Origin: an uncultured Burkholderiales bacterium
GTDB taxonomy: Bacteria; Pseudomonadota; Gammaproteobacteria; Burkholderiales; Burkholderiaceae_C
Assembly (NCBI GenBank): GCA_903871865.1
Contig: CAIQIL010000687.1
Coordinates: 1 to 13,247 of the forward strand
DNA length: 13,247 nt
Reading direction: 5' to 3'
Shown here: positions 1-7,595 of the stretch, piece after piece
Position numbering within the stretch: position 1 is the stretch's first letter
Layout: each line of letters starts with the position of its first letter
Made by a program: the position numbers and the translations under genes
The notes under the pieces: generated by a model
Databases searched by the model: none
Told to the model about the DNA's origin: nothing
What the model saw: the letters and a program-made list of their open reading frames with translations, nothing else

Positions 1-24
1 GCATGAGAGCCCTGGCGCCGCGCA

Positions 25-30
25 TACAAT
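25..30 (+). promoter_or_regulatory. Possible -10 box before the left glycosyltransferase
   Basis: TACAAT differs from the sigma-70 -10 consensus at one position and would give a leader of roughly 75 nt before the GTG at 113. No good -35 box is visible, and the window edge cuts the region. This is a weak suggestion; the gene could equally be read from an upstream operon. Confidence 0.2.
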
Positions 31-112
31 CGCCATGCGTCGGTGGTTGGGCCGAGCGCAGCCACATGGGAGATGGTGCGTTGGCCCGCATCTGACGCAC
101 ACCGAGGAAGCC

Positions 113-1228
113 GTGAAGCAGCAGACCGTTGTTCAGTTGATGGATTTCATCCCCAACAGCTGGCGCAGCATGGAGCAGTTGCTCGTCGGTTTGGCCTCAC
201 GGCTTCAGAGGGAAGGCTGGCAAACGGTCCACGTCTTCACAGGGGAGCCCGGCCCGCGGATGCTGGATGCGCTGCGTGCCCTGGACAGCCCATACCTCTT
301 GGTGAACGACCCCATCGGCCGCGATGACGCTGTGCGCTTGGCCGCGCAGTTGCAAGCGCATGAGCCTCGCTTGGTGCAAACCCACTTTCTGTCGATGTTC
401 AATCCTGCGCTGCGCATCGTCAAGCAGCGCAGCGGTGCACGCCGCCTGGTGGTGACGGACCATTCCAGTGGCCTGGTGTCCCGCAAATCACCACCGATGG
501 AGGTGCTGTCTCGCCTGCGGGGACGGTGGGCGGCTGGCCACATCGACCGGGTCATCGGCGTGTCGGATTTCGTTTGCCACCGAGATGTCGAAGGTGCGCA
601 CATGCCGGCTCACAAAGTGACCCGCATCTACAACGGCGTGGACGTCGGTCGCTTCCTGCCGCCCGTGCAAGCGCGTGCCGCGCAGCCGCTGACACTGGGC
701 TTCATCGGACATTTGATGCCGCAAAAGGGCTTGAGCACCCTGTTGCAGGCCGCCGCCACGTTGCGTGCGCGAGGGCGTGTGTTCAGGCTGTTGATCGCGG
801 GGGAAGGCCCCCAAGCTGCAGATTTCCGCGCCGAGGTGCAAGGGCTGGGTCTGGGAGACTGCGTGAGCTTCCTGGGCCAGATCAGCGACACCGTGGCGTT
901 TTACCAGCAGGTCGATGTGCTGGTGGTGCCGTCCGAGTGGGAAGAGGCCTTCGGCTTCGTGGTGGCGGAAGGGGCCGCATGCGGGGCGTGTGTGGTCACC
1001 TCAGATGCAGGCGGCATGCCTGAGATCGTGGGCACTCAGGGAGAAGCAGGCATTGTGTTTCCTCGCGGACAGGCAGATGCTCTGGCCGACATCCTGGGCA
1101 AGCTGATGGACGATCCGCAACGCCGTGAGCAACTGGGGCGACAAGCCCGTGCCCGTGTCGAGCAGCATTTCGCCATGGACGTGACCGTCGAAGCCTATGC
1201 GCAGCAACTGTTGTCGTTGCTGGCTTGA
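113..1228 (+). CDS. GT4-like glycosyltransferase, probably exopolysaccharide assembly
   Basis: A 371-residue protein with the two-lobed GT-B layout of family GT4, expected to move a sugar from a nucleotide-sugar donor onto a growing lipid-linked glycan at the cytoplasmic face of the inner membrane. Visible marks are the donor-domain opening GFIGHLMPQKGL with K205, the LIAGEGP strand, and an E-x7-E motif at E278/E286 within EEAFGFVVAEG. The reading frame is open to the left edge and has an ATG at 35, but the family-like N-terminus (VVQLMDFIPNSW) begins just after the GTG at 113. That GTG follows the purine-rich GAGGAAG, and the residues before it look like untranslated leader, so I chose 113. 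The spacing from that site is short. The gene converges on the minus-strand glycosyltransferase with a 5-bp gap. Acceptor and sugar cannot be told from sequence alone. The family call is firm and the pathway is inferred from the flippase nearby. Confidence 0.85.
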   Translation: MKQQTVVQLMDFIPNSWRSMEQLLVGLASRLQREGWQTVHVFTGEPGPRMLDALRALDSPYLLVNDPIGRDDAVRLAAQLQAHEPRLVQTHFLSMFNPALRIVKQRSGARRLVVTDHSSGLVSRKSPPMEVLSRLRGRWAAGHIDRVIGVSDFVCHRDVEGAHMPAHKVTRIYNGVDVGRFLPPVQARAAQPLTLGFIGHLMPQKGLSTLLQAAATLRARGRVFRLLIAGEGPQAADFRAEVQGLGLGDCVSFLGQISDTVAFYQQVDVLVVPSEWEEAFGFVVAEGAACGACVVTSDAGGMPEIVGTQGEAGIVFPRGQADALADILGKLMDDPQRREQLGRQARARVEQHFAMDVTVEAYAQQLLSLLA

Positions 1229-1233
1229 GGGCA

Positions 1234-2517
1234 TCAGACCTGCAGCGGCGCCGAAACCTGCCCCTTGCTGGTGGGGGCTGGCTGCGTCAGTGCCTGCATG
1301 ATCAGATCGATCGACTGCTGCCAGGAAAAATGATCGCGTGACAGGCCTTGCGCGCCGACCCGCAAGCGTTCCCGCAATGCCGCGTCGTCAGACACCCGCG
1401 CCACGGCGGTGATCAAGGCATCCACATCCTGTGGCGGACACAGGAGCACATTGACCTCATGTTGGAATGCCGCGGCCTCTGACTGCTGGGGTTGCGTGGT
1501 GATGATGGGCAAGCTGGCGGCGGCCACGACCGCGATGCTGCTGCGGCGAAGTTCCGCCCCGTCGTCAAACGGCAGCACCGCTGCGTCCGCGGCGGCGAGC
1601 TCCATGGCGGCGTCGGTGTTGCCCGAGGTGTAGCCGGCCAGCCAGATGACCCGGTCTGCCACACCCAATTCCTGTGCGAGCGCGATCATCTGACATTCAA
1701 ACGGATGGTGCGAGGGCGCGCCATCTTTCATTTCTCGACCGCCTCCCACCATGCACAGGAATGTGCTACGGCCTTGCTGGTTCAGCCTGCTCAGTGCCCT
1801 CAGCAGGGTTTCAACGCCCTTGCCTGGGTAGACGTAGCCGAAATAGGCCAGCAGTTGGCTGTCAGCCGGCACACCCATCCGAGCCCGGACCTCAGCCCTT
1901 TGGGTGTCAGAGATGGGCTGCTCGCATGAGAGCAATGGCGGTGGCGGGATGAGCAGGCATTGCATGGACTTGTCGGGTGACTTGAGCGTGAGTCCTTGCA
2001 AGATCGCAGGGCCCAAGGCAGCAGCCACAGCCGGTGATGTCAGCAGCCCCCCGTAGCCGTAGCAGGCCGGCGTGCCCAGCCAAGAGCTGACACGGGCCAT
2101 CAGCTTCGTCAGGATGCGGTCCGCCAGGGACCTGGGCGATGCGCCATCCTCCAGCTGAAAGATCGTCAGCAAGCGGGGCGACAAACCCAGCAGGCGCAAC
2201 CAGGTCGGCATGAACGTGACCATGGGATGGGCATCGAAGAGCCAGTTCGTGTAGATGAGCACGATGGCATCTGGTCGCGCCTGACGGAGCACACGCATCA
2301 AAGAGGGCAAACCAGCCCAGCCCCAGCCGGACACCTGCGGGTGCACGGTGATGCCCGAAGGCAGTTGAGCGCAGGCGGCCTGGGGCGCCTGGCCAGGATT
2401 GCTCAAGACCGTGAGCCCATGTCCCCGTGATTGCAACTGCTGACACAGTTGGGCAGCGTACTCAGCCTCACCCGCGCTGTGCGGAGGCATGGCCGGCGAA
2501 ATCAACAGGATCTTCAT
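1234..2517 (-). CDS. GT4-like glycosyltransferase of polysaccharide locus
   Basis: A 427-residue cytosolic glycosyltransferase with a typical GT-B N-terminus (MKILLISPAMPPHSAGEAEY) and a donor domain starting around AYFGYVYPGKGVETLL, with K233. The place of the usual E-x7-E motif holds PFDDGAELRRSSIAV (residues 317-330): E322 is present, but the residue eight later is V330, not Glu. I recall a GT4 subgroup in exopolysaccharide clusters with a similar D-G-x-x-L-R-R-S/G-S pattern, so this is probably a subgroup trait, not decay. The ATG at 2515-2517 overlaps the flippase stop as ATGA, which indicates translational coupling in one operon. The frame extends further upstream, but that stretch lies inside the flippase and does not look like a glycosyltransferase. 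Flippase plus transferase suggests a step in repeat-unit synthesis; the specific sugar is unknown. Confidence 0.85.
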   Translation of the reverse strand: MKILLISPAMPPHSAGEAEYAAQLCQQLQSRGHGLTVLSNPGQAPQAACAQLPSGITVHPQVSGWGWAGLPSLMRVLRQARPDAIVLIYTNWLFDAHPMVTFMPTWLRLLGLSPRLLTIFQLEDGASPRSLADRILTKLMARVSSWLGTPACYGYGGLLTSPAVAAALGPAILQGLTLKSPDKSMQCLLIPPPPLLSCEQPISDTQRAEVRARMGVPADSQLLAYFGYVYPGKGVETLLRALSRLNQQGRSTFLCMVGGGREMKDGAPSHHPFECQMIALAQELGVADRVIWLAGYTSGNTDAAMELAAADAAVLPFDDGAELRRSSIAVVAAASLPIITTQPQQSEAAAFQHEVNVLLCPPQDVDALITAVARVSDDAALRERLRVGAQGLSRDHFSWQQSIDLIMQALTQPAPTSKGQVSAPLQV

Positions 2518-4079
2518 GGCCGCGTCTCCTGCGGCGGCTGGATGCGTTGGAGCCGTCGCTGCAACCAGGGCAGCAACGCAGAGAACATGCCAGGTTTGCG
2601 AGACATGAGGGAAATGAGCAGGGCCAGGTCCTTGGCCGTCCAGACATCGAACATCACGGTCAGCCACCAGAAAGTCAGCAGGTAGGCGACGCCGCCGAGC
2701 CAATGCATCCAATGGGCATCAGACAAGCGCAGCAAACCCACGTCCATGGCGCCAGCCAGGCAAGCCGCGGCAAGGATGCCCAACATGGCCCGCCAGGGAA
2801 GGCGAAATCCAATCATTTTGTAAGCGTACATGGAGTAACCGCCAATGATGATGACGGCATTGACACCGCTCGCGGCAACGGCGCCCATCAGGCCAAATTG
2901 CGGGATCAGCGCCAGCGATGACACGGCACTCACCACCATCACGGCGACGGCACGCACTGTGCGGATGCGTTGGTTGTCGATGATGAGCAGCAAAGACGAC
3001 ACCGGGTTGTCCAACAGTGCCAGGCTGCTGAGCAGCACCATCCACTGGAGCACAGGCACCAGTTCTTCATAGCGGTGCCCGTAGATCAGCACCACGGCTG
3101 GGCGTGCCCACATCACGCCGATGCCCGCCAGGCTGAGCCCCATGAAAAGAAAATAGCGGTTGGCGTCGGCCAGGATGGGTTTGACCTGATCGAACCCGCC
3201 TTGCCCTCTGGCGCGGGCCATGGTCGGCATCAGCAAGGTGGACAGGCTGGACGACAACAGTTCGATGCCGCCCCGTGCCAGGTTGCTGGCGAGCGTGTAA
3301 TACGCAACTTCTGCCGTTCCGATCAGGCGGCTCAGCAAGTAGATGTCCACGGTGCGTCCACCCAGCGTGGAGATGAGCACCTGCATCGACGTCCAGAGCA
3401 TGCTGCTGCGCAAGGGCGTGCGGACTTCTGCAGACAGTGCATCGTGCTGGATGATGATCTCGGCCCTGCGCCTGAGCATCCACACCACCAGCACATGAGA
3501 CAGGCTCACCGCAGCGAACCAGTACAGGTTGCTGTGCAAGGACGCATGCGTCCAGGTGAGCACCAGCACGCCCATGGTGTAGATCACGCTGGTGATCATG
3601 TTGCCCCAGGCTTCCACCCAGAACTGCCAGTGCCCTTTGGCTGCCGAGGTGTGGAACTGGTAAACCGATTTGGGCAGAAAGCAGCACAGCGTGATGGCGA
3701 AAAACAGCTGAGTCTCGTCTTCCCAGCCCACTGGTTTGAAAAACGGGAACAGCAGGAAAAACAGGACGGACACCACGGCCAGGCTCACCCACTGCGCCCG
3801 TTGAAGCCAGCCGTAGATCGATGCCGCATCGGACTTTCGCCCGGCGCCCAGTGTCTCGGAGATGAAGCGGGAGGCCGTGATGGGGATGCCGTGGTTGCCG
3901 AAACTCACCAGCACGCCGACCATCCACAGCACATAGGCATAGCGCCCGTACTCTGTCGGCCCGAGTTGGCGTGCCAGCAGCGCGCTCACGACCAGGCCCA
4001 GAGCGACCGTCACGTACGTGGACAAGGCCATGACGGCGGCGGCCTTGATGGCACCCAGTCGAGAGATGGAAACGCTCAT
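2514..4079 (-). CDS. Oligosaccharide flippase, Wzx/polysaccharide biosynthesis type
   Basis: A 521-residue integral inner-membrane protein with about 12 to 14 hydrophobic segments across its whole length, as in the MOP-superfamily polysaccharide flippases that move undecaprenyl-linked repeat units to the periplasm. The N-terminus carries the family signature: a first helix followed by ALLARQLGPTEYGRYAYV, then a region with GIPITASRFISE. The C-terminus is short and basic (QRRLQRIQPPQETRP). The frame can be opened at a TTG at 4121, but the extra 14 residues are hydrophilic and overlap the terminator of the gene before it, so I prefer the ATG at 4079. No clear Shine-Dalgarno site precedes that ATG. 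The 3' end overlaps the start of the glycosyltransferase by ATGA. The family is clear, and transport of an exopolysaccharide or O-antigen-like unit is inferred from the neighbours. Confidence 0.88.
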   Translation of the reverse strand: MSVSISRLGAIKAAAVMALSTYVTVALGLVVSALLARQLGPTEYGRYAYVLWMVGVLVSFGNHGIPITASRFISETLGAGRKSDAASIYGWLQRAQWVSLAVVSVLFFLLFPFFKPVGWEDETQLFFAITLCCFLPKSVYQFHTSAAKGHWQFWVEAWGNMITSVIYTMGVLVLTWTHASLHSNLYWFAAVSLSHVLVVWMLRRRAEIIIQHDALSAEVRTPLRSSMLWTSMQVLISTLGGRTVDIYLLSRLIGTAEVAYYTLASNLARGGIELLSSSLSTLLMPTMARARGQGGFDQVKPILADANRYFLFMGLSLAGIGVMWARPAVVLIYGHRYEELVPVLQWMVLLSSLALLDNPVSSLLLIIDNQRIRTVRAVAVMVVSAVSSLALIPQFGLMGAVAASGVNAVIIIGGYSMYAYKMIGFRLPWRAMLGILAAACLAGAMDVGLLRLSDAHWMHWLGGVAYLLTFWWLTVMFDVWTAKDLALLISLMSRKPGMFSALLPWLQRRLQRIQPPQETRP

Positions 4080-4119
4080 GCTTGGAGGACCCTTGTCGGG
4101 ATTCGAGAAACGCAGGCGC

Positions 4120-4148
4120 AAAAAAATGCAGGCCCGAAGGCCTGCATT
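4120..4148 (-). terminator. Intrinsic terminator of the beta-helix lipoprotein gene
   Basis: Read on the minus strand this is a perfect 10-bp stem (AATGCAGGCC with GGCCTGCATT) closed by a TTCG tetraloop and followed by a run of T that extends the 3' arm. It begins 31 nt after the stop codon of the beta-helix gene. It ends about 40 nt before the flippase ATG, so it separates two minus-strand transcription units or attenuates read-through between them. Confidence 0.9.
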
Positions 4149-4179
4149 GTCACTGCAATTGTGTCAGCGCTTGGTGTGA

Positions 4180-6183
4180 TCAGGGCTGCTCGATGGCGCC
4201 CAGGTCCAGGGCGCTGCCCTTCAGCACGCGGGTCTGGATGCCCATCGGCGATGTGAACTGGCCCAGCAGCTGGAGGTTGGCTGCAGAGGCACCGGCAGGG
4301 GTGAAGCTGGGGCCAGTGATGCCTTTGTCCAGGATGGGCGAGCCAACCAGGGGCACCAGCGTCGTGCGGTCCAGCATGGGCGGGTTGATGCCGGTGTCGC
4401 CGCGGATCAGAGACGCTGCCGAGCGGTCCACCATCGGGATGGTGGTGGGTGTCCAGCCGATGCGGTTGCCAGCGCTGTCGTACTGAGCGATCTGCACGAA
4501 GCCGGTGGAGTCGGGCAGGTTGGCGTTGACAGGCACATAGTTGGCGCCCTTCAGCACCACACGACCCACGTAAGAGCTTGCCAGGAATGCCCAACCCGTG
4601 CTGCCATCGTCAGACCAGAAGATGTTGCCGTTGGCCTCGACACGTGCATTGGTGTCAGGGTAGCTGTCGTCGTTGCCGCCCACCTGGAACACAGAGGACT
4701 GGTAGTAGCAAGTGCCGCCAGGCAGGCAAGACGAGCGCTGCAGGTAGGTGTTGCCGTAGAAGAACAGCACCCCGACACGAGACTGTGCTGCGTTCATGTC
4801 GTGACCGAAGTGGATCGGACGACCGGCAAGGCCCAGCGGCAGGTTGATGTCGTTGACGATCACGTTGCCATAGACCCAAGCGTAGTTGTACAGCGGGTCG
4901 CTCTGAACGGGGTGTGCGTACTCTTCGGAGGTGTCCACCAGGTCCAGTGCGCGCGCGCTGGCCTGGATGTAGTTGTAGCGCACCACGGTGGCGCTGCCAC
5001 GGTCCTTGTAGGTGGATCCGCCGTAAGCCTGGCCCAGGAAGTTGCCTTCGACCAGCGAACGCTGGCCCTGCAGGTACATGTTGTGTTCCGTGCTGTGCAG
5101 CGGATTGCCGTTCAGGTGGATCTTGTTGCGGCGGATGATGACGTTGGCGCTGTAGTCGTTCAGACCCAGGCCGCGGCTGTTGGTGAAGATGCCATTGTCA
5201 TTGGCGGTGATTTCGCAGTTCTCGACCGACAGGCTGCGCACCCGCACGGCGTAGATGGCCGATGCGCCACCTTGGAACGCTTTGGTCACGCCGGTGCCAT
5301 AGGTGAAGGTGTAATTGGGGCTGGCGTTCATCAGCTTCAGGTTCTGAATCGTGATGAACTGGGGCTGGTAGTCGTAGCGAGGTGTCTGGCCAGCAGGCAT
5401 GACTTCGTCGCCCTTCCAGTAGATCAGGAACAGGCCCAGACCCTGGATGCCATCCGTCCAGGTGCCGCTGGCATCCTGGCCGTAGCTGCCGAAGTGAGCG
5501 GCCTTGGCATCGTCGGCAACGGTGGCGCCGTTGCCGTCGATCACAGGGCGGTTGCACTGGGCATCGGTCACGCCGTTGATGTACACAGGCTTGGCCGCGG
5601 TGCCCTGGGCACGCAAGCCGATGACCGTCTTGTAAGGCGTGGCGCGGTAATAGATGTTGACCACGTCGCCTGCGGTCAGCGACAGCCATGGCACTTGGTT
5701 GAGTTCGGTGTACGTCTTGCCCGGACCCACGTCATAGGTCTTGTTCGAGCCGACCAGCGGGCCTGCGCAGGCGCTGGAGCTCAACGTCTTGAAGGCGGGT
5801 GGCCAGACGCTCGTGTCGTCCATGGGCGGCGCCGGCGTTGCCACGGTGGTGTCTACCACCGTCGTGCCGGTGGTGCTGGTGGTGCCCGTTGTCGTTGTGG
5901 GAGGGACGGTCGTGGTCGTCGTTCCGGTCGTTGTGCCAGTGGTCGTCGTGGACGTGGGGGTGCTGGTCGTCGTGGTTGTGGTGGTCGTTGTGGTCTTGCG
6001 GCGCAGGCGCTCGGCTTCCGCGGCAGCATCTGCCGAACTGCCGCCGCCACCGCCGCCGCAAGCGGTCAACACGGTGGCGCACAGGATGGTGAGGGCGGCC
6101 AGGCGAGCGTCAGGCGCTGTCTTGGCGATGGCGCAAGCAACTGACTGGCTTGCGGTGCTGGAGGAATGCTTTCTATCGATCAT
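4180..6183 (-). CDS. Threonine-stalked right-handed beta-helix lipoprotein
   Basis: A 667-residue predicted lipoprotein. Residues 1-42 form a long signal with a basic N-terminal part, a hydrophobic core (about 28-41) and the lipobox LTAC, giving Cys42 as the lipidated residue. A glycine/serine run and a charged segment follow, then a threonine-rich linker (about residues 64-116). The remainder looks like a right-handed parallel beta-helix: N/D-rich rungs such as PVIDGNG, ITIQNLKLMNAS, LSVENCEITANDNGIF and VIIRRNKI. Residues 367-370 read HNMY and 393-395 read KDR, followed by VVRYNYI and ALDLVD, a pattern I associate with polysaccharide-lyase-like beta-helix proteins; Lys and Arg are catalytic in PL6 enzymes. 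The start has AAGGA seven bases upstream. An intrinsic terminator follows. Lyase, glycan binding or a purely structural role are all possible, and the polysaccharide neighbours favour action on the exported glycan. Confidence 0.82.
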   Translation of the reverse strand: MIDRKHSSSTASQSVACAIAKTAPDARLAALTILCATVLTACGGGGGGSSADAAAEAERLRRKTTTTTTTTTTSTPTSTTTTGTTTGTTTTTVPPTTTTGTTSTTGTTVVDTTVATPAPPMDDTSVWPPAFKTLSSSACAGPLVGSNKTYDVGPGKTYTELNQVPWLSLTAGDVVNIYYRATPYKTVIGLRAQGTAAKPVYINGVTDAQCNRPVIDGNGATVADDAKAAHFGSYGQDASGTWTDGIQGLGLFLIYWKGDEVMPAGQTPRYDYQPQFITIQNLKLMNASPNYTFTYGTGVTKAFQGGASAIYAVRVRSLSVENCEITANDNGIFTNSRGLGLNDYSANVIIRRNKIHLNGNPLHSTEHNMYLQGQRSLVEGNFLGQAYGGSTYKDRGSATVVRYNYIQASARALDLVDTSEEYAHPVQSDPLYNYAWVYGNVIVNDINLPLGLAGRPIHFGHDMNAAQSRVGVLFFYGNTYLQRSSCLPGGTCYYQSSVFQVGGNDDSYPDTNARVEANGNIFWSDDGSTGWAFLASSYVGRVVLKGANYVPVNANLPDSTGFVQIAQYDSAGNRIGWTPTTIPMVDRSAASLIRGDTGINPPMLDRTTLVPLVGSPILDKGITGPSFTPAGASAANLQLLGQFTSPMGIQTRVLKGSALDLGAIEQP
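5836..5994 (-). repeat. Low-complexity ACN codon tract encoding the Thr-rich stalk
   Basis: About 53 codons are mostly threonine, including an uninterrupted run of ten Thr at the start, interspersed with Gly, Ser, Pro and Val. On the plus strand it reads as repeated GTNGTN triplets. Such a tract is prone to slippage and to length differences between strains, and as protein it would be an extended, possibly glycosylated spacer between the membrane anchor and the beta-helix. Confidence 0.85.
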
Positions 6184-6755
6184 TGCGCTGTCCTTGGTTC
6201 ACTGCGTCGAGGCTTGCCGCAACAGCGGCCTCAGGTTTCGTGGAGTGTCCGACGAATGGAGGCCAGTTTCCGGTAAAGCCGCTGCCGCTCGGTAACAAAC
6301 CGTGTGAGCCAGACGGAGGGGTTTGGGTCAATCCATTGGGGTGCCGCAAGTCCATGGTGTGACTTTCGGCACATTCAATTTGAGGGTGGCTTGCATTTCC
6401 GTGAAATACCACATCGCAAGGCCAGCTGTTTCTGCGTTCGCCAGCGGGGTGGGCTCATCCCGTTTTTTTGATTTGGTTACATTCAAGTGATCGAGCTTGG
6501 CGGCGATGGCGCTTTGCAGGGATATTTGGGGCCTATTTCACGTATTTTTCACGGTTTTGCTGCGCTTTGTGCTGTGGGTGCATGGTCGGCACCTTGTTGG
6601 GGGCTCGCCGGGTGGGGAGTTTCTCCATGTGTCGATTTCGGTATGTTGGTACTCGCAGCACAGCTTCATGCTGGGCGAAGCCGGGATTTGCAGGGATTCA
6701 CGCTGTGTATTTCTGCACGCACTGGCATCGCGGTGTGCTTGGGTGTCACCGAATA
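6184..6755. other. 572-bp intergenic region between serB and the beta-helix gene
   Basis: No convincing coding region is visible on either strand; the short open frames lack family-like sequence and good ribosome sites. The part from about 6470 to 6700 is visibly richer in T than the neighbouring genes. It should hold the promoter of the minus-strand beta-helix gene, but I cannot point to a good -35/-10 pair. I see no intrinsic terminator for serB on the minus strand. It does contain a plus-strand terminator-like hairpin, listed separately. I recognise no known riboswitch. Confidence 0.7.
6445..6469 (+). terminator. Orphan plus-strand intrinsic terminator
   Basis: On the plus strand CGGGGTG pairs with CATCCCG (7 bp, one G-T wobble) around a GGCT loop, followed directly by seven T. 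The geometry is that of a rho-independent terminator, yet there is no plus-strand gene upstream within this window back to the glycosyltransferase ending at 1228. It could end a small RNA, or stop transcription antisense to the beta-helix leader. Confidence 0.6.
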
Positions 6756-7466
6756 TCAGCCCATGACATCGAGCAGTCGGTCCAAACCACCTTCGTTGAT
6801 GGCCACCATCGCCTGCTCGCGCACCTTGGGTTTGGCATGAAACGCCACACTCAAGCCAGCGGCCCCCATCATGGGCAGGTCATTGGCACCATCGCCCACG
6901 GCGATGCTGTGGCGGGGATCGCAGCCCAGACGCTTGCACAGCGCCAGCAGGTGCTGTTTCTTGGCTTCGCCATCGACGATGTCACCCAAGACTTTGCCGG
7001 TGAGCAGGCCCCCTTCGATCTCCAGCGTGTTGGCGTGGGCCTCGTGCATGCCCAGGCGATCGCGGACACGATCGGCAAAGAAGGTGAAGCCGCCAGACAC
7101 GAGCAGGGTGTGCAGTCCGGCTGATCGCGCTGCAGCCACCAATTCCGCCGCGCCCGGGTTGAGTTTCAGCCGCGTGTCGTACACATCCTGCAGCGCTTCG
7201 GCAGGCACGCCTTGGAGCAGGGCCACGCGTCGGCGCAGGCTGTCTTTGAAATCCGCGATGTCACCGCGCATGGCCGCCTCGGTGATGGCCGCCACTTCGG
7301 CCTTCTTGCCAACAGCGTCAGCGATTTCGTCGATGCATTCGATGTTGATGAGGGTGGAGTCCATGTCGAAGGCGATGGCCTTGAACGAAGACAATGGCAG
7401 GGGGGGCGCGAACCCCTGCGTCAGGAGACCGGGGGCAAAAACACGGGGGAGCACGTTGTCTGGCAT
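6756..7466 (-). CDS. serB: Phosphoserine phosphatase
   Basis: A 236-residue cytosolic HAD-superfamily enzyme that hydrolyses O-phosphoserine to serine, the last step of serine biosynthesis. The catalytic DxDxT motif is AFDMDSTLIN with nucleophile D34 and acid D36. It is followed by the substrate-region segment DSLRRRVALL, motif II in LVSGGFTFFADRV with its conserved Ser, the Lys-bearing KVLGDIVDGEAKK and the metal site AVGDGANDLPMM. It lacks the N-terminal ACT-like region of E. coli SerB, matching the short form usual in Burkholderiales. An in-frame ATG exists at 7499, but it sits at the very end of the preceding gene's terminator T-run with no ribosome site, so I prefer the ATG at 7466. The gene is read after the secreted PEP-CTERM-like gene but separated from it by that terminator, so it probably has its own promoter. 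Confidence 0.93.
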   Translation of the reverse strand: MPDNVLPRVFAPGLLTQGFAPPLPLSSFKAIAFDMDSTLINIECIDEIADAVGKKAEVAAITEAAMRGDIADFKDSLRRRVALLQGVPAEALQDVYDTRLKLNPGAAELVAAARSAGLHTLLVSGGFTFFADRVRDRLGMHEAHANTLEIEGGLLTGKVLGDIVDGEAKKQHLLALCKRLGCDPRHSIAVGDGANDLPMMGAAGLSVAFHAKPKVREQAMVAINEGGLDRLLDVMG

Positions 7467-7500
7467 GGCGGGTGGGGTGCCTCTGTGGCGAGGCCCCATG

Positions 7501-7537
7501 AAAAAACTGGGCGAGCGGATTATCTCCGGTCGCCCAG
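7501..7537 (-). terminator. Intrinsic terminator of the PEP-CTERM-like gene
   Basis: On the minus strand CTGGGCGA-C-CGG pairs with CCG-C-TCGCCCAG: 11 pairs with one internal C/C mismatch, closed by an AGATAAT loop and followed by six T. It lies 58 nt after the stop of the secreted-protein gene and ends where the longest possible serB frame would begin. Confidence 0.85.
7519..7524 (-). promoter_or_regulatory. Possible serB -10 box in the terminator loop
   Basis: The loop of the preceding terminator reads GATAAT on the minus strand, one base from the -10 consensus. Starting about seven bases downstream would give a leader of some 45 nt to the serB ATG at 7466, without rebuilding the terminator hairpin. 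The -35 region is poor (TGCGCA at an 18-nt spacing). This is a suggestion only. Confidence 0.3.
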
Positions 7538-7595
7538 CCTGGTGCGCAGTTGGTGAAGGTTGCAGCAGCCGCGTGCTGCCGCTCGGGTCAGAGGA

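Noticed and set aside
1..95. Tail of an upstream gene in a second open frame ending with TGA at 93-95
   Set aside because: Only about 30 codons are visible and they resemble no known C-terminus, so coding cannot be supported.
2970..4256. Plus-strand open frame opposite the flippase
   Set aside because: It is a His/Gln-rich shadow of a membrane-protein gene on the other strand, with no family-like sequence.
4801..6144. Long plus-strand open frame of 447 codons opposite the beta-helix gene
   Set aside because: It mirrors the codon structure of the minus-strand lipoprotein gene, including a Val/Gly-rich shadow of the threonine tract, and resembles no protein family.
6301..6480. Possible riboswitch, such as a cyclic di-GMP type, upstream of the beta-helix gene
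   Set aside because: I looked for the conserved core of the cyclic di-GMP-I aptamer on both strands and did not find it; only simple hairpins are visible.
6513..6697. An 11-bp direct repeat (TTTGCAGGGAT at 6513-6523 and 6687-6697)
   Set aside because: It is two short copies without flanking inverted repeats or target duplications, and not distinguishable from chance or minor local duplication.
6468..7124. Plus-strand open frames in the intergenic region, including a hydrophobic 89-residue one (6497-6766)
   Set aside because: There is no good ribosome site and no recognisable family, and some run into serB in antisense. The hydrophobicity follows from local T-richness.
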